Source: Flammeovirgaceae bacterium (lineage in GTDB: Bacteria > Bacteroidota > Bacteroidia > Cytophagales > Cyclobacteriaceae). Taken from it: a DNA stretch of 64,000 bases. The DNA is taken from assembly GCA_027487845.1 (NCBI GenBank), contig JAIYCV010000023.1:62001-126000 (forward strand), given 5' to 3'. Each line of letters opens with the position of its first letter. Within the stretch, counting starts at the first letter, position 1. The notes under the pieces are model-generated. The model was given only the letters and a program-made list of their open reading frames with translations. It was not told where the DNA came from and searched no databases. Position numbers and translations under genes: made by a program. Shown here piece by piece: positions 16,454-25,290 of the stretch.

Positions 16454-16906
16454 TCACTTGCCAGCTTGCTTTTGCGCAGATTTTGTGATCGACTTGGCAT
16501 TAATTCTTTTCACTAAAGCCCAGTATTCCTTGCCATATCCAACCAATATTTCTTCGAATTTTTTGATGCTCCGTAGTGATTCTATATAGCATCTGTCTCC
16601 TTCCGAGACCAGTTCACAGTTGTTTCTTAGACCCACAACTTTCGAAGTTCCTCTTGCATCATTGGCGTAGCGTGCAAGGGTAGTTAGATAGTTCTTCGCG
16701 TTAATTGCTTTTCTAGCCGATACTTGGAGCAAGTACATGTTTGTTCCATCCTCTTCTTCATGCCTCACATCTACCCATCTTTCAAGTTTGCCTTTATATT
16801 CAGCAATTCTAGTTCCTTTCGATATTGCAACCTTGGTGAACAAACCCTTACCCGCGTTTGGCAACATTGACTTTTTTACATACAAATACTTTTCTAATAG
16901 TGCCAT
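16454..16906 (-). CDS. SET-domain protein (putative protein-lysine methyltransferase)
   Basis: 150 residues covering one bacterial SET domain: KSMLPNAGKGLFTKVAISKGTRIAEYKG at the start, the cofactor/active-site segment ARYANDARG...GLRNNCEL that replaces the eukaryotic NHSCxPN motif, and the C-terminal VGYGKEYW with the catalytic-type tyrosine. SET enzymes transfer methyl groups from SAM to lysines. The closest gene is HU, a lysine-rich DNA-binding protein, which makes a chromatin-protein substrate plausible but unproven. A paralogue lies at 30199-30681. Confidence 0.82.
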   Translation of the reverse strand: MALLEKYLYVKKSMLPNAGKGLFTKVAISKGTRIAEYKGKLERWVDVRHEEEDGTNMYLLQVSARKAINAKNYLTTLARYANDARGTSKVVGLRNNCELVSEGDRCYIESLRSIKKFEEILVGYGKEYWALVKRINAKSITKSAQKQAGK

Positions 16907-16940
16907 TAAGGAATTTCTCGAGCGAAGGTGAAGTTATAGC

Positions 16941-18149
16941 CTACTTTTGAAGATTAGTTACAGGCGATTTTGTCACTAGCATATAGTTTTGAATTTTACT
17001 GCTCCAGTGGTAACCAAGTGAAAAAGGTAAAGGCTTTTTATTGGGCGTTTTATAAGCAGAATCTAAATCTGCCTGATAGGTATAGGCGCCAAAGTCTTTC
17101 ACAGGTTTTGTGTATTCACCAAACAATTGCACTTTAAAATCCAATCGATTCTTTAAAAAGCGATAGGGCACTCCTGTATCATCTTGAAACAAGCTTTTTG
17201 TATTTGCTAACACAAAATTCCTCATCGCAGCAAAGGTGGGGTTTGTGAGTAAATAAGAAGCCGACTTTAAAAAAGTATTGAAGGGGGCTTTTGAAGAAGC
17301 AAATTTCAAGAACTCTGGCTTTTTGAGTAGCCCTTTATCAGAAAGATCCAAATTAAAGTAAAAAAGTGTCTTTAGCTCTTTTGTCTTTATATCTCTAAAC
17401 TTGATTTGAACTGCGGGGATTCTTTTACCTAGCTCACTTTCTGATAGGTCTCTGAGCTTACCATCGGTATCTAAGCTGATAAATTTTTGCTCTAATAGCT
17501 CATGTCCAGATCGCTCTATGAAAAAATACAGCGCAGGCAAAACACCACGAACCTGCTTTAAATCACTCTGCATATGGGTTGTGATAAAGTAGCTTTTGTA
17601 GAAAATATCGCGGAGCGAATGATGCAAGCTGTCTAAAAATTTATCGCGTTCTTTATCTTTAATTTGATTTAGGTTAGGGATATCGATTATAGGCTCAAGC
17701 GCGCCTAAAATAAATTCTTTCGTGTGCGGATAAAGGTAGTGTGCGTGTAAAAAATCAGGGCCCGAAAAAGGATAGAATAGCGGAAGCGAATCGTTTACCG
17801 ATGATGAAAAAGTAGCCAACTCCCAATCTTTCATTTTACTTAGTCGATTATCATACATTTTTACCCAACCAGTGTCCACCGCTGTTTTGTATTCTTTCCA
17901 ATAAGGATCGTTTTCGAGAGCGGTAAATGAATTGTTCCCCAATTGATTTAATCCTGCAATAAACCTTCCCTGATAATCTAACAATGTGTCTTTGTAAACC
18001 AGTTGATCTTCGGTTTTCTGTGTTTCGACAGACAACGAATCTCGTTTCGTTTCAAGCGAATCGATTACGTGGGTTGCTTCTTTTTTTGTTGAACAAGAAA
18101 GAATAATTGCTGAAAAAATTAAAAGGACTAACTGATTTCTAGTTTTCAC
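16941..18149 (-). CDS. unknown lipoprotein, translationally coupled to an amino-acid permease
   Basis: Start chosen at GTG 18149 (402 residues), because it gives a clean SPII signal MKTRNQLVLLIFSAIILSC; the TTG at 18173 would put eight extra residues before it. The mature part starts with a charged coiled-coil-like stretch (SLETKRDSLSVETQKTEDQ). It continues as a mixed globular protein with YPFSGPDFLHAHYLYP and, near the end, FSLGYHWSSKIQNYML. No family is recognised beyond a Bacteroidota hypothetical protein. Its start overlaps the stop of the APC permease by 11 bp, which predicts coupled expression. Confidence 0.7.
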   Translation of the reverse strand: MKTRNQLVLLIFSAIILSCSTKKEATHVIDSLETKRDSLSVETQKTEDQLVYKDTLLDYQGRFIAGLNQLGNNSFTALENDPYWKEYKTAVDTGWVKMYDNRLSKMKDWELATFSSSVNDSLPLFYPFSGPDFLHAHYLYPHTKEFILGALEPIIDIPNLNQIKDKERDKFLDSLHHSLRDIFYKSYFITTHMQSDLKQVRGVLPALYFFIERSGHELLEQKFISLDTDGKLRDLSESELGKRIPAVQIKFRDIKTKELKTLFYFNLDLSDKGLLKKPEFLKFASSKAPFNTFLKSASYLLTNPTFAAMRNFVLANTKSLFQDDTGVPYRFLKNRLDFKVQLFGEYTKPVKDFGAYTYQADLDSAYKTPNKKPLPFSLGYHWSSKIQNYMLVTKSPVTNLQK

Positions 18150-19458
18150 GATTTTTGGTTTTTGAGGCCGCAAAATATAAAATTAATCCCGGAACAACCG
18201 TGGCAAGAGAATAGAGAATAATCTTTGGATCGTCACTAGTTACATAATAGATCATCCAACAAGTGCAAATAATAAATATAAGTGGAGGTAGTGGATATAA
18301 CGGAGTACTGAACCTGCGCTCGCTTGCCGATACTTTTTGACGCAATACAAACACGCCAATCACGGTTAACAAAGAAAAAATAGAAAGGCTGATCGAAATG
18401 TACTGAATGATTTCTTTAAACGAACTTACCAACACAAGAAATATGGCCCAGCCGGCCTGAAATAGTATAGCAATGTAGGGCATATCAAATCTATTTTTCT
18501 TAGTAAATGATTTGAAAATCGGATAGTCTTCGCCCATGGCTTCAGTAACACGCGGCCCAGCAATGGTCATCGCGCTAAGCGTTGAAAGAAGTGCAATGCT
18601 AAAGATTCCTGAAAAGAGAGTTCCCGTGTGTGAGCCGAATAATTTAATAGCCACGACATTGCCAATGTCGTTCTGTCCGTTAAGCTCATCGAACGTGGCG
18701 GAATAAAGGAACATCGCATTCAAGGCAAGGTAAACGATAGTAACGGTAAGCGTGCCAAGTATCAATGCCCTCGGTAATGTTTTAGCGGGATTGTCGAGGT
18801 TACCTGCTATGTATGCCGCAGCATTCCAGCCCGTGTAGGCATATACCACAAACACAAGTGAAATGGCAAAACCAGGACTTGCAATCAATGTCCAATCTCC
18901 CGCGCTCGGCAAGAAGGTTATGTTTGAAAGAAGATTGGGCGAAACAAAAAAAGGAGCGATGCAAAAGAACGCAATGAGTCCAAGTTTTATGGATGTCAGT
19001 ACTTTTTGCGTTTGACCGCCTGTTTTTACACCGAACCAATGGATGGAAGACACGAGCACAATGGCAGCTATTCCAACTACCTTTACGGGAATGCCGGTGA
19101 GGACTTTGGAGTATTCACCAATGGCGATAGCAACCGCTGAGATCGCCCCGGCAAATCCGACTAGCAAACTCATCCACCCACCAACAAAGCCCAATGCGGG
19201 GTGAAAGATCTTACCTAAAAACAAATACTCACCGCCCGATTTTTCTAACGTGGTAGCAATTTCGGCATACGTGAAAGCACCCGACAGCGCAACGATACCG
19301 CCTACCAGCCATAACATCAATATAACGAAGCCAGAAGGCAACGGACCCACTTGATAGCCGAGCGATGTGAACACCCCTGTTCCAATCATGTTGGCAATTA
19401 CCAAGGCGATAGCAACAGATAAGCTATATTTTTTTGTTTCTGTCATAGGGTTCATCAA
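18139..19458 (-). CDS. APC-family amino-acid permease
   Basis: 439 residues with about 12 membrane segments. The N-terminal helix motif MIGTGVFTSLGYQVG is the substrate-binding GTG(I/V)F element of APC transporters, followed by the conserved SGAFTYAEIATTLEKSGGEYLFLG region. It should import an amino acid by proton or sodium symport, or by exchange; LAT-like homologues are similar. The downstream lipoprotein overlaps it. Confidence 0.88.
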   Translation of the reverse strand: MMNPMTETKKYSLSVAIALVIANMIGTGVFTSLGYQVGPLPSGFVILMLWLVGGIVALSGAFTYAEIATTLEKSGGEYLFLGKIFHPALGFVGGWMSLLVGFAGAISAVAIAIGEYSKVLTGIPVKVVGIAAIVLVSSIHWFGVKTGGQTQKVLTSIKLGLIAFFCIAPFFVSPNLLSNITFLPSAGDWTLIASPGFAISLVFVVYAYTGWNAAAYIAGNLDNPAKTLPRALILGTLTVTIVYLALNAMFLYSATFDELNGQNDIGNVVAIKLFGSHTGTLFSGIFSIALLSTLSAMTIAGPRVTEAMGEDYPIFKSFTKKNRFDMPYIAILFQAGWAIFLVLVSSFKEIIQYISISLSIFSLLTVIGVFVLRQKVSASERRFSTPLYPLPPLIFIICTCWMIYYVTSDDPKIILYSLATVVPGLILYFAASKTKNREN

Positions 19459-19505
19459 GGTGAATCTGCCGAAGTAAGAGTTTTGACAAACTCAATCAGG
19501 CTTAA

Positions 19506-21005
19506 TTATTTTTTATCTACCACTAACCTATTTTCACGGTTAGCAATTTCCCATGCCGCATAAAATACATTTTGGGCTCGTTTGGTTAGTAAAGGAAAGT
19601 CAATCTTGCTTACTTCATCACTTGGCCGATGGTAATCTTCATGAATTCCATCAAAGTAAAAAATAATGGGGATTCCGTTTTTTGCGAAGTTCCAATGGTC
19701 AGATCTTCTGTAAATGTTGTCGGGATGATCTTCTGCGTTATAGGTATAGTCGAAAGCGAGTTTGGTATAGGTTTGATTTGTTTTTTCGCTGAGTGTATGC
19801 AATTCACTGGAAAGTTTGTCGGATCCAATTACATAAACATAATCACCTTTGTCTTTGTGCTGTGGATCTGACCGGCCAATCATATCAATATTCAAATCAA
19901 CCACCGTGTTTGCCAAAGGATATACAGGGTGTTGGACATAGTATTCAGATCCCAGCAATCCCATTTCTTCACCCGTTACAGTCATAAAAACCATACTTCT
20001 CTTGGGGCCATGGCCGTCTTTTTTGGCTTGCGCAAATACTTTTGCTAGCTCCATCACGGCAACGGTTCCTGAGCCATCATCATCTGCACCATTGTTTACT
20101 TTGTCTTCACCTGGATTCGTTCCAATGTGATCGTAATGCGCTGTGACAATTACAATTTCGTCTTTCTTTTCTGTGCCTTCCAAAAAGCCCAGTACATTTT
20201 CCACTTTAACGGAATTAGACTTGATCGTAACATTATATGAAATTTTTCCCTGCTTGATTTTCTTGAGTTGCTTTTTGGTAGAGTCGGCTGCGGCTATTTT
20301 CTTCAATTGATCGAACGTAGTGCCAATTAATTTTTCTGCGGCAACTTGGTCAATAACAAACGTTCCTTTATTAGCGCCACCTTCTGGTTTCGTTAAACTC
20401 AACCCACCCGATACAAATCCCTTCATTTCCTCAACGAATTTCTTATAATCGTCATTTGATGATTCTGCAACAATAAAAACAATGGAAGCTCCTTTTTCTC
20501 TTGCCAAATTGGCCGTTGAACGAAGTGTTCGAAATGACGTAAGATCTCTCTGCAATAGCAATACCGCCTTGCCTTTAATGTCAACTTGATTATAGTCGCT
20601 TGCAGCGCCTCTTCCAACAAATACCAAATCTGTGGCTACTTCGCCATTGCTATCAGCATTGCCCATGTAAAAAATATCTGAAAAGTTATTGAATTGTGTT
20701 GCTCCCGATTTGACATAAACTTTCGAGGGAGCGGCTGAATAAAGATCAAATGACTGGTAATAGCTTCCATTTACAGGCGGAGCTAACCCTATCTCTAAAA
20801 AATGATTGCTGATAAAAGCTCCTGCCATTTTCTGCCCGCGAGTTCCTGTTTTACGACCCTCGAGCGCATCGGAAGCAATTATTGACAAGTATTCTTTCAG
20901 TTCGGTAGCTGAAATTTGATTGCCATAAGACAAGGCTGTCGGGTTAACTTGGCCAAAAGAGGAAAATGAACTTACAATTAAGATGGCTGATATAAGTTTG
21001 CGCAT
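19506..21005 (-). CDS. secreted M28 metallopeptidase with inserted PA domain
   Basis: 499 residues. Signal peptide MRKLISAILIVSSFSSFGQ. Zinc ligands and catalytic residues of the M28 family are visible: TAHYDHIG, NGADDDGSG, TGEEMGLLGSEYY, NIDMIGR, and SDHWNF...HRPSDE at the C-terminus. A protease-associated domain (GKAVLLLQRD...KGASIVF) lies between. Expected to be a periplasmic or secreted aminopeptidase or glutamate carboxypeptidase-like exopeptidase. Single gene. Confidence 0.92.
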   Translation of the reverse strand: MRKLISAILIVSSFSSFGQVNPTALSYGNQISATELKEYLSIIASDALEGRKTGTRGQKMAGAFISNHFLEIGLAPPVNGSYYQSFDLYSAAPSKVYVKSGATQFNNFSDIFYMGNADSNGEVATDLVFVGRGAASDYNQVDIKGKAVLLLQRDLTSFRTLRSTANLAREKGASIVFIVAESSNDDYKKFVEEMKGFVSGGLSLTKPEGGANKGTFVIDQVAAEKLIGTTFDQLKKIAAADSTKKQLKKIKQGKISYNVTIKSNSVKVENVLGFLEGTEKKDEIVIVTAHYDHIGTNPGEDKVNNGADDDGSGTVAVMELAKVFAQAKKDGHGPKRSMVFMTVTGEEMGLLGSEYYVQHPVYPLANTVVDLNIDMIGRSDPQHKDKGDYVYVIGSDKLSSELHTLSEKTNQTYTKLAFDYTYNAEDHPDNIYRRSDHWNFAKNGIPIIFYFDGIHEDYHRPSDEVSKIDFPLLTKRAQNVFYAAWEIANRENRLVVDKK

Positions 21006-21059
21006 AGCTTACAAGGGAAGGTTACGATTGATTAATTCGATCAAATATAATTAGGAAAA

Positions 21060-22079
21060 TCAAAGTTCCTTACTCAAAATTGTTAGAAGGTTAAGCTGAT
21101 TTTCAGCCCTTACAAGGTTTTGTTCTGGATAGACGATGTGATAATAAACATTGCCATTCAAGTAGTCGGCTAGAAAGCGCAATGCCATAATATACGTCAT
21201 CATCAAGCCCGCAAAAGGTATGGCTTCTTTTTCCTTCTCACTTAAAACGCTATCCATTTCAGATAAATAGCCTTCGATCAAAGCGTTGTAGATCGATCTC
21301 CTGAAAGTTATCTTACTAAAGTCTTTCTCTTCTTCGCTTACCGGGCTTACAACTGTCCTCACCAGATCACCCAAATCATAAATAAAATAGCCAGGCATAA
21401 GGGTATCCAAGTCAATAACACAGAATGATTCTTGCGTAGCACTTGAAAACAGGATGTTGTTGATTTTGGTGTCGTTGTGCGTAATCCTGATTTGGAGCGC
21501 ATTTGAATTGATCAGCATATTATATTGATCGACCAAATAAGCGAAAGAATTTGCCGATTCGATTGCCTCTTTTGCAGCTTTCTTTGCTTCGCTAGATGCT
21601 TTCTTCAACGCCATTTGAAATTGAAAATATCTCCAATTAAGATCATGAAATTTTTCTATTGTTGGCTCAAACAAAGAGGTATCTATGCTTCTTAAGTTCT
21701 TTGTAAGTTCCGCAAATCCCTTGGCACCATTATACGCTTGAGCCTCGTTGTTCACTTCGTTCAAGGTAGTCGTCCCGTCCATGTATGGGAACAGCCTCCA
21801 CGGAAAGCCCTCGGCATCATAAACCATTTCTTGCTCATCAGTAGTTTTAATCGGTGATAAGAAACGGTATTCTGGGAAATGGAGTTTTAAATAGTCGGAA
21901 GCGATTCGTAAGTTTTGGGCAATTACCTCAGGTTTAGTAAAGACCAGTTTATTGACTCGCTGTAGTATGAAATTCTTATCGCCTTTTAAAAAAAATGTTT
22001 GATGGATGTGCCCTGTTCCAATGGATTCAATAATATGGTTAGATGACGTTAATCCAAAAGAAGCAAGAATAGCATTCAT
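21060..22079 (-). CDS. NahK-like sugar 1-kinase (aminoglycoside phosphotransferase fold)
   Basis: 339 residues. The N-terminal IGTGHIHQTFFL...FILQRVNKLVFTKPE resembles N-acetylhexosamine 1-kinase more than drug-modifying enzymes. The kinase catalytic loop is RITHNDTKINNILF (HND with Asn) and the metal-binding IDLDTLMPGYFIYDLGD. Such enzymes phosphorylate the anomeric hydroxyl of a hexose or HexNAc. The next upstream gene on the same strand (33 bp) is a nucleotidyltransferase, so the pair would make an NDP-sugar from a free sugar. Confidence 0.78.
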   Translation of the reverse strand: MNAILASFGLTSSNHIIESIGTGHIHQTFFLKGDKNFILQRVNKLVFTKPEVIAQNLRIASDYLKLHFPEYRFLSPIKTTDEQEMVYDAEGFPWRLFPYMDGTTTLNEVNNEAQAYNGAKGFAELTKNLRSIDTSLFEPTIEKFHDLNWRYFQFQMALKKASSEAKKAAKEAIESANSFAYLVDQYNMLINSNALQIRITHNDTKINNILFSSATQESFCVIDLDTLMPGYFIYDLGDLVRTVVSPVSEEEKDFSKITFRRSIYNALIEGYLSEMDSVLSEKEKEAIPFAGLMMTYIMALRFLADYLNGNVYYHIVYPEQNLVRAENQLNLLTILSKEL

Positions 22080-22112
22080 TTATTTAATAGTAACCGAACC
22101 AAAAACACCCAC

Positions 22113-23024
22113 TTATTTCCAGAGATTCGATGGATAAACGCCCTGATTGACAAGCTCTTTTATTTGGCCAGAAACTAACTCTTTGTCCTCTTTGTAAGTT
22201 ACTCCAAACCAAGTTTTCCCACCTCCTAGAATGTTGATCTTTCCTAAATCTCTTTTGATAATCTCGTTGGTAAGAAGTGCGATGTAAAACTCAGCGGTAG
22301 GGTTATTATTGTTTTTCTCTACAAATTCATGAAACATCTTTTCGGCTACATCAAATGCGCCAGACTGAAATCCCCAGCAGTTCATAGATACCGGCAATTC
22401 CCCGCTCAGTTCTCGGTCACCACTGTCCTCTTTTGAAACGATACGACCATTTTCAAGCACTATTTTTGTTAGCTCGTTCATGGTTTTAAGGTAGCCCTGT
22501 GCATCTCTCTCTTCGGCCACGCCACGCGATACACTTCCGTGATCGGAAAGTACGTTCTTTAATGTGTAGCCCACCATAGCGTGATGATTTGCTGGAGCTT
22601 CTTTCAAAAATGCTGCTAATGATTCGAATGCCTCCTTGCCATAAAAGTCATCGGCATTGATCACAGCAAAAGGGCCATCGATTACTGGTTTGCCGCAGAG
22701 CATGGCGTGGGTTGTGCCCCACGGTTTCTTTCGATTGACAGGTGTGAATTGTGGAGGCACGAATCGTTCTAAGGATTGAACCTCAAAAAACACTTCCGCT
22801 TTTCCATTCAGCTTGGGAAGAAACATTTCTTCTACCGTCTCTTTAATCTCATCTCTAACAATAAAGACGATTTTTCCAAACCCAGCTCTTATGGCATCAA
22901 AGAGCGAATACTCCATAATGGTTTCTCCATTTGGGCCGAAACCGTCAATTTGTTTGATACCACCATAGCGGCTGCCCATGCCTGCAGCCATCACCAAAAG
23001 AGTAAGTTTTTTATCTTGATTCAT
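22113..23024 (-). CDS. sugar-1-phosphate nucleotidyltransferase
   Basis: 303 residues. The N-terminus carries the pyrophosphorylase signature MAAGMGSRYGGIKQ (residues 12-25) and the metal-binding INADDFYG near 125. A C-terminal segment TWFGVTYKEDKELV ends the fold. It transfers UMP or another NMP to a sugar 1-phosphate. It precedes the NahK-like kinase in the same transcript, and the divergent operon carries a sugar porter, so a scavenged hexose or aminosugar is the likely substrate. Confidence 0.85.
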   Translation of the reverse strand: MNQDKKLTLLVMAAGMGSRYGGIKQIDGFGPNGETIMEYSLFDAIRAGFGKIVFIVRDEIKETVEEMFLPKLNGKAEVFFEVQSLERFVPPQFTPVNRKKPWGTTHAMLCGKPVIDGPFAVINADDFYGKEAFESLAAFLKEAPANHHAMVGYTLKNVLSDHGSVSRGVAEERDAQGYLKTMNELTKIVLENGRIVSKEDSGDRELSGELPVSMNCWGFQSGAFDVAEKMFHEFVEKNNNNPTAEFYIALLTNEIIKRDLGKINILGGGKTWFGVTYKEDKELVSGQIKELVNQGVYPSNLWK

Positions 23025-23140
23025 TGATCTTAATTAAATTTCACCTATTATCGTAACCTTTTTTGCAGAACAAAAATATGGTATTAAGTTCATACCTAGA
23101 TTCAATTTAGTTTTATTTATTAACCCAACCCGTTTTTAAA

Positions 23141-24418
23141 ATGACCTCCACCGCAAACACCTCTCAGTATCAAACAGGTAAGAGTTACATACAGTCAATC
23201 ACAATCATAGGGATTTTGTTTTTTATTTTTGGATTTGTAACCTGGATTAATGGAACTCTTATTCCTTATCTAAAAATTGCCTGTGAATTAGAGAGCGATT
23301 TTCAGTCTTTCTTGGTAGCCACTGCTTTTTTTATCGCCTATACGGTGATGGCAATTCCTTCTTCCATGGTACTTCGGAAGACAGGTTATAAAAAAGGAAT
23401 GGCTATTGGATTGCTGATTATGGCCGTTGGTGCTTTTATTTTTATACCAGCAGCCAGCACTCGAAATTTTAACTTATTCTTGGTAGGCCTTTTCATCATA
23501 GGCACCGGGTTGGCGTTACTTCAAACAGCTTCTAATCCATATGCATCTAAGATTGGCCCTATCGAAAGTGCAGCTTCCAGAATCAGTATTTTGGGCATTA
23601 GCAACAAAATAGCAGGAATATTAGCAGGGCTCATTTTTGGATACATTACTCTCAACGATGCAGATGCGCTTGAGGCTAGTCTAAAAACCATGGATGCCGC
23701 CACAAAAGCTGCAACACTGGACGAGTTAGCGAGCCGGGTAATTGTTCCTTATATCATAATTACTGCCGTATTGATTGTTCTGGCCATTGCCATCATGTTC
23801 TCCTCTTTACCTGATATCAATGACTCAGGCGAAGAAGAAGGTTCGTCTTCTACCGATAAGAGCAGCGCGTTTGCATTTCCTCACCTTATGTTGGGGGTAC
23901 TTGCGCTATTCCTTTATGTAGGCGTTGAAGTCATGGCGGGCGACACGATCATCAGCTATGGCAAATCGTTAGGGATAGAACTTTCAACGGCCAGATTTTT
24001 TACTCAATGGACCTTGGCAGGGATGCTTGTTGGCTATATTATCGGAATAGCGACTATTCCGAAATATCTATCTCAATCTACAGCATTAAAAATTTGCGCA
24101 AGCTTGGGTGTGCTTTTTACCCTGCTTGCCTTAGTTACCACGGGCTACACTTCGGTAGCTTGCATTGCATTACTTGGCTTAGCCAACTCATTGATGTGGC
24201 CTGCCATTTTTCCGTTGGCAATTGACGGTTTAGGGAAATACACGAAAATAGGATCTGCGCTTTTAATTATGGCAATTTCTGGAGGTGCTATCTTGCCGTT
24301 GGTCTACGCTAAGGTCTCGGAAGTATTAAATTCTCAGCAGGCGTATGGAATCATGATTCCTTGTTATTTATTCATATTCTATTACGCAACCAGTGGTTAT
24401 AAAGCCGGGAGAAAATGA
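23141..24418 (+). CDS. sugar MFS transporter (FucP/GluP, FHS family)
   Basis: 425 residues, about 12 membrane helices. Family marks: FIFGFVTWINGTLIPYLK in helix 1, SSMVLRKTGYKKGMAIGL, and GTGLALLQTASNPYASKIGP. Proton-driven symport of glucose, galactose, fucose or N-acetylglucosamine is typical. The downstream lactonase overlaps it by 4 bp (ATGA), and the divergent kinase/nucleotidyltransferase pair suggests a common sugar. Confidence 0.88.
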   Translation: MTSTANTSQYQTGKSYIQSITIIGILFFIFGFVTWINGTLIPYLKIACELESDFQSFLVATAFFIAYTVMAIPSSMVLRKTGYKKGMAIGLLIMAVGAFIFIPAASTRNFNLFLVGLFIIGTGLALLQTASNPYASKIGPIESAASRISILGISNKIAGILAGLIFGYITLNDADALEASLKTMDAATKAATLDELASRVIVPYIIITAVLIVLAIAIMFSSLPDINDSGEEEGSSSTDKSSAFAFPHLMLGVLALFLYVGVEVMAGDTIISYGKSLGIELSTARFFTQWTLAGMLVGYIIGIATIPKYLSQSTALKICASLGVLFTLLALVTTGYTSVACIALLGLANSLMWPAIFPLAIDGLGKYTKIGSALLIMAISGGAILPLVYAKVSEVLNSQQAYGIMIPCYLFIFYYATSGYKAGRK

Positions 24419-25290
24419 GGTGTAAAATCGCTTTAGTAGTATTCATCTTTTCAACTTCAGTTTCTGCACAGTCGCTATTTCAGGTTTCTGATTTTACAGC
24501 GGAGAATCTCTTTTCCACTAACATAGAAGGCCCCAATTATAGAAACGGAAAATTGTATGTCGTCAATTTTAGTAAGGACGGCACCGTGGGTATAGTTAAC
24601 GACAAAGGCGAGGTTTCTCTTTTGGTTGAACTACCTCAAGGAAGTATTGCCAATGCTATTCAATTTAATTCGCTGGGCGAAATGTTGCTGGCCGATTTCA
24701 AGGCACATAACATTTTGAAAGTGAATATGAACACAAAGCAAGTTTCGGTTTTTTGTCACAACGATTTGTTTAATCAACCCAATGATATTTGTATTAACAG
24801 CAGAGATCAACTTTTTGCATCCGACCCAAATTGGAAAGAAGGAACGGGGAAACTTTGGCGTATTGATAAGGACGGCAAGTCAGTTTTATTGAAAGAAAAT
24901 TTAGGAACTACAAACGGCATCGAACTTAGCCCTGATGAGAAAATACTTTACGTAAATGAAAGCGTTCAAAAGAAGATTTGGACTTTCGAAGTTACCGATA
25001 ATGGTGAACTTTTAAATCAACAGCTATTTTATGAATTTGTTGATTTTGGTTTAGATGGCATGAAATGCGATGTAAAAGGCAATCTGTATGTGACGCGGTA
25101 CGGAAAAGGTTCTGTGGTTATTTTATCCCCAAAAGGAAAACTAATCAAGGAGATTTTTACCAAAGGAAAAAATACCAGCAATGTTGCTTTTGGTGGTGCT
25201 GATGGAAAAACTGTTTTTGTGACGCTTCAGGATAGAAAAGGAGTTGAGATGTTTAAAGCGGAAACCAAGGGGAAAGTTCTTAAGCAATAA
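24415..25290 (+). CDS. periplasmic SMP-30/gluconolactonase-like beta-propeller
   Basis: 291 residues. Signal peptide ends in VSAQS near residue 19. The six-bladed propeller keeps likely metal ligands: Glu in NIEGPNY, Asn in GTTNGIELSPD and Asp in GLDGMKCD. SMP-30 enzymes hydrolyse sugar lactones. Translationally coupled to the MFS gene, so a lactone from the transported sugar is a reasonable substrate. Convergent with, and 11 bp overlapping, the VanZ-NRK gene. Confidence 0.78.
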   Translation: MRCKIALVVFIFSTSVSAQSLFQVSDFTAENLFSTNIEGPNYRNGKLYVVNFSKDGTVGIVNDKGEVSLLVELPQGSIANAIQFNSLGEMLLADFKAHNILKVNMNTKQVSVFCHNDLFNQPNDICINSRDQLFASDPNWKEGTGKLWRIDKDGKSVLLKENLGTTNGIELSPDEKILYVNESVQKKIWTFEVTDNGELLNQQLFYEFVDFGLDGMKCDVKGNLYVTRYGKGSVVILSPKGKLIKEIFTKGKNTSNVAFGGADGKTVFVTLQDRKGVEMFKAETKGKVLKQ

